This document shows positions 1 through 6,322 of a stretch of 19,020 nt of DNA, in pieces. The notes beneath the pieces were generated by a model. That model was not told the DNA's origin. It did not search any database and saw nothing but the letters and a program-made list of their open reading frames with translations. The first letter of the stretch is position 1; each line of letters opens with the position of its first letter. The translations under genes were made by a program, and so were the position numbers. The stretch comes from UBA12078 sp964573565 (GTDB lineage Bacteria; Patescibacteriota; Dojkabacteria; SC72). The stretch covers positions 1 through 19,020 of the forward strand of contig CAZNJV010000009.1 of the NCBI GenBank assembly GCA_964573565.1, read 5' to 3'.

Positions 1-68
1 TATCGTCTAGTGGTCTAGGACAACAGGTTTTCATCCTGTAAACCGGGGTTCGATCCCCCGTAGCGGTA
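1..68 (+). tRNA. tRNA-Glu (TTC), 5' end cut by window edge
   Basis: The anticodon stem ACAGG/CCTGT encloses the loop TTTTCAT, which gives anticodon TTC for glutamate. The T arm is CGGGG/CCCCG with loop TTCGATC (44-60). Bases 61-67 form the 3' acceptor strand, and only its last two 5' partners (1-2) are inside the window. Base 68 is the discriminator A. The following bases are AT, so CCA is not encoded and must be added enzymatically, unlike the Gly and Phe tRNAs later in the window. Confidence 0.93.
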
Positions 69-70
69 AT

Positions 71-664
71 TTATTGTTGAAGTTTCATCAAAACCTCTTC
101 TACCATCTCATCCAGATTTTCTTTTTCTGTGTCAAAAATCAAATCTGCTATATTCAATCTATTGAAGGCCTCATGATCACTTATCCATTTGGGAAGATTC
201 TTAAGGAATTCATCTACATATGCACTTTCTCGTTTGCTTAATCTTTCTTGAAGGATATTTTTAGTACAATTTAGTGAAATTATTATCCTCGGATACTCAT
301 ATTTATCAGCAACTTGAAGTAGGAAATTGTATTCTCGGTCCATGCTCATATCAAGAATTATCATCTGATTCTCACACTTGGAGAGATAGTTATTGAAAAT
401 GTATTCAATATACTGTTCCTTTAACTGTGGGCTGTTTGCGAGGACATTATCTGAATATTCTCTATTCAGAATATCTCGAATATCATCACTCCTAATATAC
501 AAGCAATTGATTCTTCTCTGTAAAGATTTTAATAATGTTGTCTTACCTGATCCCGGCACTCCAGCAATTAAGATCAGCTGCTTGGGATTCTTAGTATTCA
601 ACTCTCCTAATAATGTTTTCTGCTCTCTCCAGATCTGTTCAAACATTTTTTCGTTATTGTCCAT
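71..664 (-). CDS. P-loop nucleotide kinase-like protein (AAA_33/zeta-toxin type)
   Basis: This 197-residue protein has a Walker A motif GVPGSGKTT at residues 35-43, followed by an acidic SDDIRD patch at about 59-64, where kinases of this group bind substrate. A Walker B-like strand ending in DMSMDR lies at about 105-110, and a lid region with several Arg and Lys residues at about 141-146. This arrangement fits the small ATP-dependent kinases grouped as AAA_33, zeta toxin or polynucleotide-kinase-like proteins. The substrate cannot be told from sequence. No antitoxin-like partner is adjacent, which argues against a classical zeta toxin pair. The ATG at 662-664 fits a leaderless start, because a -10 box lies 7 bases upstream. 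The gene ends two bases from tRNA-Glu on the opposite strand and is divergent from the signal peptidase gene. Confidence 0.75.
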   Translation of the reverse strand: MDNNEKMFEQIWREQKTLLGELNTKNPKQLILIAGVPGSGKTTLLKSLQRRINCLYIRSDDIRDILNREYSDNVLANSPQLKEQYIEYIFNNYLSKCENQMIILDMSMDREYNFLLQVADKYEYPRIIISLNCTKNILQERLSKRESAYVDEFLKNLPKWISDHEAFNRLNIADLIFDTEKENLDEMVEEVLMKLQQ

Positions 665-670
665 TTGAAT

Positions 671-699
671 AGTATATAAAAAATGTTTTACTTTGAGAA
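671..699 (-). promoter_or_regulatory. Promoter of the P-loop kinase gene, predicted leaderless
   Basis: The minus strand shows TTCTCA (694-699), a 17-base spacer and TATACT (671-676). The expected transcription start is base 664, the A of the ATG. The -10 box is good and the -35 box is moderate (4 of 6 matches). Confidence 0.55.
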
Positions 700-701
700 T
701 T

Positions 702-730
702 TTGTCAAACCCCCATAAAAATTGTACAAT
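702..730 (+). promoter_or_regulatory. Promoter of lepB (and possibly parAB)
   Basis: TTGTCA (702-707), a 17-base spacer and TACAAT (725-730) form a near-consensus sigma-70-type promoter with a predicted start near 737. It covers the upstream in-frame TTG at 722, which rules that codon out as the start. The -35 box also reads TTGACA on the other strand (703-708). A second, weaker -10-like TATACC at 754-759 would give an almost leaderless transcript. Confidence 0.7.
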
Positions 731-766
731 CTTAAAGTTATCAATTTAATTTGTATACCTGCCTTT

Positions 767-1375
767 ATGTACGAAGTAGAAGAACATAAATTAACTGGCA
801 CTGAGAAAGTAGCATCTGTATTTGCATCAGTCGGACAATTCCTGCTCTCATTCTTAGAAACAATCGTTGTAGCATTAGTAATCTCCATAGTACTCTACCT
901 CTTCATAATGACACCACACGAAGTCATAGGAAGCTCAATGTATCCTACATACAAAGATGGAGAATACCTCATGGCTAACAAAATAGTTTACAAACTCTCA
1001 GAACCTAAGAGAGGCGATGTAATCATATTTAAATACTCTGATACACAAGACTTCATCAAAAGAATCATTGGATTACCAGGAGACCAGGTCATGCTCAAAG
1101 ATGGATATATATACATCAACGGAAACAAATTAGATGAATCAGGATATCTAGATTCTTCTGTATACACCAATGGTGGTGAATACTTACACGAAGGCGAAAC
1201 CATAACAGTACCTGAAGGCCAATACTTTGTATGTGGAGACAACCGACAACATAGCTCAGATTCTCGAACCTTTGGTCCAATTGAAAAAGCCAATATAAAA
1301 GGGAAAGCTTGGATAGTCTACTTCCCTTTCAGCAATTTTAGATTAGCTGAACACGAATCTTACCAAAACCTCTAG
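767..1375 (+). CDS. lepB: Signal peptidase I
   Basis: Signal peptidase I cleaves signal peptides from proteins exported by Sec, acting at the outer face of the membrane through a Ser-Lys dyad. From the ATG at 767 the protein has 202 residues. One membrane segment lies at about 27-48, then the box B motif GSSMYPT with catalytic Ser57, a KRGDVI segment at 81-86, and the general-base lysine Lys98 in IKRIIGLPGD. The GDNRQHSSDSR motif lies near the C-terminal third. A TTG start at 722 is possible by frame, but it lies inside the promoter, so the ATG is preferred. parA follows after 35 bases. No second peptidase copy is seen. The exported cohesin-like protein at 13387-14094 is a plausible substrate. 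Confidence 0.93.
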   Translation: MYEVEEHKLTGTEKVASVFASVGQFLLSFLETIVVALVISIVLYLFIMTPHEVIGSSMYPTYKDGEYLMANKIVYKLSEPKRGDVIIFKYSDTQDFIKRIIGLPGDQVMLKDGYIYINGNKLDESGYLDSSVYTNGGEYLHEGETITVPEGQYFVCGDNRQHSSDSRTFGPIEKANIKGKAWIVYFPFSNFRLAEHESYQNL

Positions 1376-1401
1376 ACCTAGTCTGTGAAACATGGTAGAT
1401 T
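1373..1401 (+). promoter_or_regulatory. Possible parA promoter with extended -10
   Basis: TAGACC (1373-1378), a 17-base spacer and TAGATT (1396-1401) preceded by TGG give an extended -10 box. The predicted start is 1408, three bases before the parA ATG. The -35 box matches 4 of 6 positions. The promoter overlaps the lepB stop codon. Confidence 0.5.
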
Positions 1402-1410
1402 AGTAAATAT

Positions 1411-2202
1411 ATGAAAATATTTGTCATAGCCAACCAAAAAGGTGGCGTAGGAAAAACAACTACAGCTATCAATCTCGGCGCAAGTCTGGCAAACAAGAAA
1501 AAGAAAGTCCTACTCATAGATCTTGATCCACAAGCGAATCTTTCTTCTGGGCTAGGATTTACAAAACAGTTTGACAAGCAGAATTGGAGCTCAGATGATG
1601 AACCACCATACAAAAGTATATACGATGTACTGGTTAACAAAGTTCCCCTTTCATCAGTTTTTGTAACTACCTCTACCCCAAATCTATTCTTGGTACCATC
1701 ACATTTGAGTCTTGCGGGTGCAGAAATCGAAATGGTTAATATGCTTTCCAGAGAAACCTTGCTTAAGAAAGCTATCTTTGCGATGAAGGATGAGTTTGAT
1801 TATGCAATTATAGATTGCCCGCCATCATTAGGATTGTTAACCATAAATGCACTGAGTGCTGCTGACAAGTTACTCATCCCTATCCAATGCGAATACTTCG
1901 CGCTAGAGGGGCTAGGACAGCTCTTAGAGACAACAAAACTCATAAAGGGTATAAATCCCAATCTCACCATCGGAGGCGTTATTCTGACCATGTACGACAG
2001 TAGAACCAAACTCTCAGGAAGTGTAGTTGGGGATGTACAAAGTTTCTTCGGAGATACAGCTTTCAAATCTATCGTTCCTAGAAACGTAAGACTTTCAGAA
2101 GCGCCATCACATGGTAAAACCATCTTTCAATATGATGAAAAATCAACCGGAGCTCTTGCTTACAAAAAATTAGCACAGGAGTTCATAAATAGATTTAATT
2201 AA
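1411..2202 (+). CDS. parA: Chromosome partitioning ATPase ParA (Soj)
   Basis: ParA is a dimeric ATPase that binds DNA non-specifically and moves ParB-parS complexes along the nucleoid. The 263-residue protein has the deviant Walker A motif KGGVGKTT at residues 10-17, including the signature lysine of the MinD/ParA class. A DLDPQANLS segment follows at about 38-46 and a Walker B region with IIDCPPSLG at about 131-139. The C-terminal part carries the RNVRLSEAPSHGK stretch typical of chromosomal Soj proteins. Length is normal for the family. The start is the ATG right after a putative extended -10 box. parB follows 17 bases downstream, the usual order for a chromosomal parAB pair. Confidence 0.95.
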   Translation: MKIFVIANQKGGVGKTTTAINLGASLANKKKKVLLIDLDPQANLSSGLGFTKQFDKQNWSSDDEPPYKSIYDVLVNKVPLSSVFVTTSTPNLFLVPSHLSLAGAEIEMVNMLSRETLLKKAIFAMKDEFDYAIIDCPPSLGLLTINALSAADKLLIPIQCEYFALEGLGQLLETTKLIKGINPNLTIGGVILTMYDSRTKLSGSVVGDVQSFFGDTAFKSIVPRNVRLSEAPSHGKTIFQYDEKSTGALAYKKLAQEFINRFN

Positions 2203-2219
2203 TATGATTTTTAACTAAA

Positions 2220-3071
2220 ATGGACGAACCAAGATTAGGAAAAGGATTAGCAGCATTGATTAGCTCCAATCAGATGGAGAATACGAACAATGCATACATT
2301 GAGAATTTTGATATTAACAATATTGAGGCGAATCCATATCAGCCAAGAATGCATATTGAGCCAGAAGAGCTCATTGAAATTGCAGATTCCATACGAGAAC
2401 ACGGTGTAATACAACCTTTGATCGTAACTAAAGACAAGGACTCTGAAAGATATTTCTTAATAGCTGGAGAGAGAAGATTGAGAGCATCCCAGTTAGCAGG
2501 AATGAAGACTGTACCTGTGGTCATAAAAGATTCGTCTCCACAAGAGATGTTGGAATTAGCAATCATAGAGAATATTCAAAGAAAAGATCTTAACCCATTG
2601 GAGGAAGCCTATGCTTTTAAACAGATGCAAGATGAGTTTGGAATATCACAAGATATAATTGCGAGAAAGGTCGGATTAAGTAGAGTCGCAGTAACAAATA
2701 AGATCCGATTGTTAAATATACCTGATGAGGTGAAAGAAGATGTCCTTAACGAGAAATTAAGTGAGGGACATGCTAGAGCATTGCTTGGCATCAAGGACAG
2801 GGTTTCATTGATAGCTGCAGCAGATCTTGTGGTTAAAAGAGGCATGAGTGTAAGAGAAACAGAAGCATTGGTTAGAAAAATCAATTATGGGAAAGGGTCT
2901 ACAACAAGAAACTGGAAAAAGACTGACAAGATTACTGATGACTATTCTTTGAAATTAAGCCAAAAACTTGGGTATACCGCACATATATCGAAGATGACCA
3001 AAGGTGGGAAAGTAACCATCAGATACAATACACAGGAAGAACTTACGGATTTAATGGGGAAATTGCTTTAA
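2220..3071 (+). CDS. parB: Chromosome partitioning protein ParB (Spo0J)
   Basis: ParB is a CTP-dependent clamp that loads at parS sites and works with ParA in origin segregation. The 283-residue protein starts with the GKGLAALI sequence found near the N-terminus of chromosomal ParB proteins. It continues with the ParB N-domain (ANPYQPR at about 37-43, GERRLRA in the CTP-binding region) and ENIQRKDLNPLEEA. The helix-turn-helix region is around ARKVGLSRVAVTNKIRLL, followed by LSEGHARALLG. The C-terminal dimerisation tail is present. I found no full parS palindrome in this window. Its TAA stop overlaps the stop of the convergent methyltransferase gene by four bases, so no terminator fits between them. 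Confidence 0.95.
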   Translation: MDEPRLGKGLAALISSNQMENTNNAYIENFDINNIEANPYQPRMHIEPEELIEIADSIREHGVIQPLIVTKDKDSERYFLIAGERRLRASQLAGMKTVPVVIKDSSPQEMLELAIIENIQRKDLNPLEEAYAFKQMQDEFGISQDIIARKVGLSRVAVTNKIRLLNIPDEVKEDVLNEKLSEGHARALLGIKDRVSLIAAADLVVKRGMSVRETEALVRKINYGKGSTTRNWKKTDKITDDYSLKLSQKLGYTAHISKMTKGGKVTIRYNTQEELTDLMGKLL

Positions 3072-3820
3072 AATCCCTTTATCTCTTGCCTTAGCTTCTC
3101 ATATACCATTACAGCACCAGAAGCACTTACATTTAGAGATCCAATACCCTCTCGCATAGGGATAGAAGCTAATACATCACATCTTTCTCTTAATCCAGAT
3201 GAAATACCTGTATCTTCAGCACCCAATATCAATGCAATTGGTCCCCTAAGATCGACATCATAGTAATAATCACCCTCCATATGTACTCCACATACTTTGA
3301 TATCATTATCCTTAAGTATCTTTATGGCGTTGAATAGGTTCATTTCTACTAGAGGAATTCTCTCAGCTGCACCTTCAGAGATTCTAATAGTCTCATTAGA
3401 AACTAGAGCTTTTTCTTGAGGATTAACAATGATTCCATTAACACCTGCTGCAAATGCAGATCTCATTATGGCTGCGATATTTTGGGTATATTTCAAATCA
3501 TCCAAAATCAAGAAGAATGGTTGTTTATTCCCATCGTCAGTAAGATGATCCAGAAGCTCTTTCAAATCCCAATCGTTTTGAGAATACATATACCCTATTA
3601 CACTCTCTGAGGTAGAACTTCGAAGTCTTCGATTGATAATCTTTCTGGAGACCTTTAACATAGGAATCTGCCTACTAGCAGCTATATCAATAATTTCTTT
3701 GGTCTTGGGATCTTTAAACGCACTATTGGCAACATAAAGACGCTCGAAATCACGTCCTTCTTTTAACAATTCTAGGAGAGCGTTTTTGCTCTCAATCTGT
3801 ATGAATTTATGCTTAGCCAT
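3068..3820 (-). CDS. SpoU/TrmH-family RNA 2'-O-methyltransferase (RlmB-like)
   Basis: SpoU-family enzymes methylate ribose 2'-OH in rRNA or tRNA using S-adenosylmethionine bound in a trefoil knot. The 250-residue protein has an N-terminal substrate-binding domain up to about residue 95, then the three SPOUT motifs. Motif 1 is NIAAIMRSA (114-122, with Arg120), motif 2 is LILGAEDTGIS (197-207) and motif 3 is IPMREGIGSLNVSASGA (220-236). The domain order resembles RlmB, the 23S rRNA Gm2251 enzyme, but the exact target base is not certain. The ATG overlaps the L27 stop codon as TAATG, which suggests translational coupling to L27 and a role in large-subunit maturation. Confidence 0.85.
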   Translation of the reverse strand: MAKHKFIQIESKNALLELLKEGRDFERLYVANSAFKDPKTKEIIDIAASRQIPMLKVSRKIINRRLRSSTSESVIGYMYSQNDWDLKELLDHLTDDGNKQPFFLILDDLKYTQNIAAIMRSAFAAGVNGIIVNPQEKALVSNETIRISEGAAERIPLVEMNLFNAIKILKDNDIKVCGVHMEGDYYYDVDLRGPIALILGAEDTGISSGLRERCDVLASIPMREGIGSLNVSASGAVMVYEKLRQEIKGF

Positions 3821-4086
3821 TAGAGTGATTCTACCACATCCACAAAGTACTGTCCTCTCTTGAAACCGGTCATTCTTCTGAACTGTACGAATCCATCAAT
3901 ATTGGCATGAACGGAATAGTCTTTGGACATGTAGGTATTCTTGCCTGCATGGTAGACAGAGCCTCTCTGCTTCACGATAATGTTTCCATTTTTTACTGCT
4001 TGTCCTGCGAATTTCTTAACACCAAGTCTTTTACCTGCTACATGACCATTGTTTGACGTGCTTGCCGCACCTACGACATGTGACAT
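3820..4086 (-). CDS. rpmA: 50S ribosomal protein L27
   Basis: L27 sits near the peptidyl-transferase centre of the 50S subunit, with its N-terminal tail reaching towards the tRNA acceptor ends. The 88-residue protein shows the family core KRLGVKKFAGQAVKNGNIIV, then KQRGSVYHAGKN and the DGFVQF segment near the C-terminus. The N-terminus starts directly with the functional tail and has no extra peptide of the kind removed by the Prp protease in Firmicutes. An extended -10 box places transcription start on the A of the ATG, although read-through from the L21 promoter is also likely. It is followed by an overlapping rRNA methyltransferase gene. Confidence 0.97.
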   Translation of the reverse strand: MSHVVGAASTSNNGHVAGKRLGVKKFAGQAVKNGNIIVKQRGSVYHAGKNTYMSKDYSVHANIDGFVQFRRMTGFKRGQYFVDVVESL

Positions 4087-4092
4087 TGCTCT

Positions 4093-4101
4093 GTTGTATC
4101 A
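4093..4101 (-). promoter_or_regulatory. Extended -10 promoter of rpmA, predicted leaderless
   Basis: The minus strand reads TG-A-TACAAC (4093-4101), and the A of the L27 ATG is exactly seven bases after the hexamer. No good -35 box is seen, as is usual for extended -10 promoters. It lies in the 41-base gap after the methyltransferase gene. Confidence 0.5.
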
Positions 4102-4127
4102 AATTAACTTAAATATATTACCTCGGA

Positions 4128-5315
4128 TTATTTCCTGCGTAATATGAAAATGTTCCTAGTGATAATACTATTTTTACGGCTCCACTTCAAGTCCCTACCA
4201 CCAGAAAACTGAGAGTTTAAAACCTCCCAACGTTTACCTACAATATCTCTAACACCAATTGTCCTCCATCCTCTCTCTGTTTTGTACGAAGGTATAATAA
4301 TAACGGCTACAAAACCTTCTGAAGCGATTTTCTCTAATACATCAAAAAGCCCCTCATAGAGCTCTGTTACACGCTTTAAAAATATATCCGCCCTATTTGC
4401 AAAAACAACTCTTCTCTGTGGAGGACCCATAAATGGTTCACATACTACTGCTGAGATTTCAGTCTTTTTCAACTTAGAAATTGTTCTTCCATCAGGATTT
4501 TTAACGTCTAATGGGAAAATATCATATTTAATATTTGCCATCATTCCTTTTTCAGACAACCATTCAATATTCTTTTCAGAATATTCTAATGCCATAGGGT
4601 CTATATCGGAACCCAGTATATCTAAATCCAAAACAGCTGATTCCATCAAGATAGTTCCAGATCCACAGAATGGATCCCAGATGATACCTTGCTTGATACC
4701 TGTTAGATTAATCATTATTCTAGCCAATTTAGGTGGCAAAGTTCCCATCTTTACATCTGTAAATGGTTTATCGAAATCTCTAGCCGCAAATCCATTCACA
4801 TCCTGAACACCCATTGTACAACCATATATTTCCTCTTTTTCACTCCTTATGATGCAAAGTTCAAATCCTTTTTCAAAAATATCGTTGTTTAGTACCTGTG
4901 CTGCATTAAGTTCTACCTCTCCACGTAAAGGTCTTACATATCTAGAAGAGATTTCATTTCTCTTTAATTCATCCTTGATCTCACCCGAAAGTTTTCTTAA
5001 GAATATATTATCCTGTTTGTATGTTTGTCCTATGATACTTACACCAAATGTAACTTTGTTACCTTTTGCTATCTGATCTGCAAGGAATGTATCCATCTGA
5101 TCAACAATATATCCATATCTAACTAATCCACCTAACCTATTCGCAACCTTTTTAACAACCTCTTCGGTTACATCGTTATTTCTTAATATGAAAATCTTGT
5201 CTGAGAATCTATGTATAGAGTCTTTGCTAACACCATAGGTGTTGAATACACATACTAGCTCCGCAAATGAGAGATCTTGGAAACTTCCTGCTTCGAAAAA
5301 ATATTGTTTGGGCAT
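4128..5315 (-). CDS. TRM11/UPF0020-like RNA N2-guanine methyltransferase, variant motif IV
   Basis: The 395-residue protein has an N-terminal region of about 190 residues, possibly a divergent THUMP-like RNA-binding part. This leads into PFTDVKMGTLPPKLARIMINL (split here only by its length; about residues 184-204), which matches the entry to the Trm11/TrmG10 catalytic domain. The Rossmann fold shows motif I DPFCGSGTI (214-222) and an acidic SDID (236-239). Motif IV, normally (N/D)PP(Y/F), reads CEPFMGPP (292-299). The fold and context suggest methylation of a guanine N2 in tRNA or rRNA, but the changed motif IV leaves the chemistry open. The gene sits between L21 (5 bases upstream) and L27, the slot held by the Prp protease in Firmicutes. 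Confidence 0.75.
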   Translation of the reverse strand: MPKQYFFEAGSFQDLSFAELVCVFNTYGVSKDSIHRFSDKIFILRNNDVTEEVVKKVANRLGGLVRYGYIVDQMDTFLADQIAKGNKVTFGVSIIGQTYKQDNIFLRKLSGEIKDELKRNEISSRYVRPLRGEVELNAAQVLNNDIFEKGFELCIIRSEKEEIYGCTMGVQDVNGFAARDFDKPFTDVKMGTLPPKLARIMINLTGIKQGIIWDPFCGSGTILMESAVLDLDILGSDIDPMALEYSEKNIEWLSEKGMMANIKYDIFPLDVKNPDGRTISKLKKTEISAVVCEPFMGPPQRRVVFANRADIFLKRVTELYEGLFDVLEKIASEGFVAVIIIPSYKTERGWRTIGVRDIVGKRWEVLNSQFSGGRDLKWSRKNSIITRNIFILRRK

Positions 5316-5320
5316 TGTAG

Positions 5321-5680
5321 TTATATCTTCTTAACAAGGACCTTGGTTACAAGTTCTCTAGCACCAAAATGCTTTCTGTATCTAGCTTTTGCGCTAAACT
5401 TGAAACCTTCAATTTTGTCTCCTTTTTTCTGAGAAGTGATCTCTAATACTACCTTTGCACCTTCAATAACAGGTGTACCCAATGTAGTATTCTCACCATC
5501 AGAGATTAGGAGGACATCGGTTACTTCAATCTTGTCACCCTTCTTACCTTCTAGTTTCTTTACTTCATATTCTTTACCTTCAGAAACCTTTAATTGAGAA
5601 CCTGCAATTTTAATAACTGCGAATTTATTCTCGTTTACTTTTGTTTCTGTGGTTTTCTTTGCTTTCTTTGTGTCTGCCAT
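5321..5680 (-). CDS. rplU: 50S ribosomal protein L21
   Basis: L21 is an early-assembling protein that contacts 23S rRNA. The 119-residue protein has the L21 beta-barrel from about residue 20 (FAVIKIAGSQLKVSEGKEY) and the RNA-binding C-terminal segment with FKFSAKARYRKHFGARE. An 18-residue Lys/Thr-rich extension precedes the usual start of the family. A downstream start that removes it is not available, because no second in-frame Met is present there. The gene heads a minus-strand block with an RNA methyltransferase, L27 and a SpoU methyltransferase. A strong promoter predicts a 5' leader of only about two bases. Confidence 0.96.
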   Translation of the reverse strand: MADTKKAKKTTETKVNENKFAVIKIAGSQLKVSEGKEYEVKKLEGKKGDKIEVTDVLLISDGENTTLGTPVIEGAKVVLEITSQKKGDKIEGFKFSAKARYRKHFGARELVTKVLVKKI

Positions 5681-5688
5681 GAGTAAGG

Positions 5689-5717
5689 ATTTTAATGGAA
5701 TATGCTTAAAAAGTCAA
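5689..5717 (-). promoter_or_regulatory. Strong promoter of the L21-L27 block, predicted leaderless
   Basis: The minus strand shows TTGACT (5712-5717), a 17-base spacer and TAAAAT (5689-5694). The predicted start is 5682, two bases before the L21 ATG. The -35 box and spacing are close to the sigma-70 consensus, and there is no room for a Shine-Dalgarno sequence in the transcript. Confidence 0.75.
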
Positions 5718-5817
5718 TAATTGAGATATTTATTAACTGAATTGAATATGCAGTTTAGCGAGAGTATAATTAGGTGTACTTTGAATGAAATACAGAGATA
5801 ATCAGTTCTACTGGTGG

Positions 5818-5836
5818 ATGGATATAAAATATCCAT
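5818..5836. other. Perfect 8-bp stem-loop
   Basis: ATGGATAT and ATATCCAT face each other across a three-base loop AAA. No T run follows on either strand, so a standard intrinsic terminator is not supported. It lies about 30 bases past the stop of the minus-strand gene at 5866-6291 and may serve as a 3'-end structure or a protein-binding dyad. Confidence 0.5.
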
Positions 5837-5839
5837 TGC

Positions 5840-5865
5840 GATGAAGGGGTTGCTGTCCTTCCATC
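5840..5865. other. Second stem-loop abutting the stop of the 5866-6291 gene
   Basis: GATG-AAGG (5840-5847) pairs with CCTT-C-CATC (5857-5865) with one bulged base and a nine-base loop. It begins right at the stop codon of the upstream minus-strand gene. With the hairpin at 5818-5836 it forms a pair of tandem structures, perhaps a Rho-independent-like end without a U tract. The rest of the 185-base gap (5681-5865) holds the L21 promoter and nothing else that I recognise. Confidence 0.4.
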
Positions 5866-6291
5866 TCAAAGACGTTTCAGTTTTTGTAGATATCTTTCTC
5901 TTCCTACAAATGCTGTCACCACATAATATCCTCGTGGTTTTAAATTATTTGCATAATTCAAAACTAGCAGAACTTTTTGCATACCTATTTGTTTAACAAA
6001 TATAAGTCCACGTTCTTTTTTGCTGTTTATAAAAATATCGTCTGGAATTTTTAAAATATTTTCAATATTAGGGATTAAAATTTCGCATAAGAACGCTTTT
6101 CTTCTATCATAAATATGAAGTAGTGCTTTTGAGGTGATGAATACCCATTTAGAATTAAACTTGTACTTATACAAATTCGAAACCTTAGAAGGAATAAGAC
6201 CTACTTTTAATATTCTTTTCTTGAGGTAGGCTTTTGTTAAATCTCTTTTGGATTTTGTGTCCCAGAAGTCTTTTAGATACAGATATCGCAT
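5866..6291 (-). CDS. Uncharacterised protein, possible PBECR2/BECR-fold nuclease
   Basis: This 141-residue basic protein has no clear signal peptide or membrane segment. The C-terminal two thirds follow the pattern of the phage-Barnase-EndoU-ColicinE5/D-RelE-like (PBECR2) group. A helix carries ALLHIYDRRKAFL (about 57-69), then IPDDIFINS, a strand with LIFVKQI, a strand VLLVLNY, and a final strand YYVVTAF followed by basic residues. His59 and Arg63/Arg64 would be candidate active-site residues. This assignment is from pattern memory and is uncertain. Families of this fold are often RNases in toxins or phage polyproteins. No antitoxin-sized gene lies beside it: the SEDS polymerase gene is 31 bases upstream and L21 downstream. 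It ends in TGA. A -10 box predicts a start exactly at the ATG. Confidence 0.6.
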   Translation of the reverse strand: MRYLYLKDFWDTKSKRDLTKAYLKKRILKVGLIPSKVSNLYKYKFNSKWVFITSKALLHIYDRRKAFLCEILIPNIENILKIPDDIFINSKKERGLIFVKQIGMQKVLLVLNYANNLKPRGYYVVTAFVGRERYLQKLKRL

Positions 6292-6297
6292 TACGAC

Positions 6298-6303
6298 ATT
6301 CTA
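6298..6303 (-). promoter_or_regulatory. -10 box for the 5866-6291 gene, predicted leaderless
   Basis: TAGAAT on the minus strand lies six bases before the A of the ATG at 6291, so +1 coincides with the start codon. No convincing -35 box is seen. Confidence 0.4.
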
Positions 6304-6322
6304 TACCGAAAATATTAAAACT

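Noticed and set aside
71..664. Zeta-type toxin of a toxin-antitoxin pair.
   Set aside because: The fold fits, but no epsilon-like antitoxin gene is adjacent and the neighbours are housekeeping genes.
722..766. In-frame TTG at 722 extending LepB by 15 residues.
   Set aside because: The codon lies inside the likely promoter (TTGTCA, 17 bases, TACAAT), and the extension is hydrophobic sequence not expected before the family start.
1385..1392. GTGAAACA matches one half of the parS palindrome just before parA.
   Set aside because: The other half (1377-1384) does not match, so this is not a usable parS site; a half match of eight bases is expected by chance.
2203..2208. TATGAT as a leaderless promoter for parB.
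   Set aside because: Spacing would fit a five-base leader, but there is no -35 box and parB follows parA by only 17 bases, so co-transcription is simpler.
5814..5996. 60-residue plus-strand reading frame.
   Set aside because: It overlaps the 3' end of the better supported 5866-6291 gene and both hairpins, with no promoter, ribosome site or recognisable sequence.
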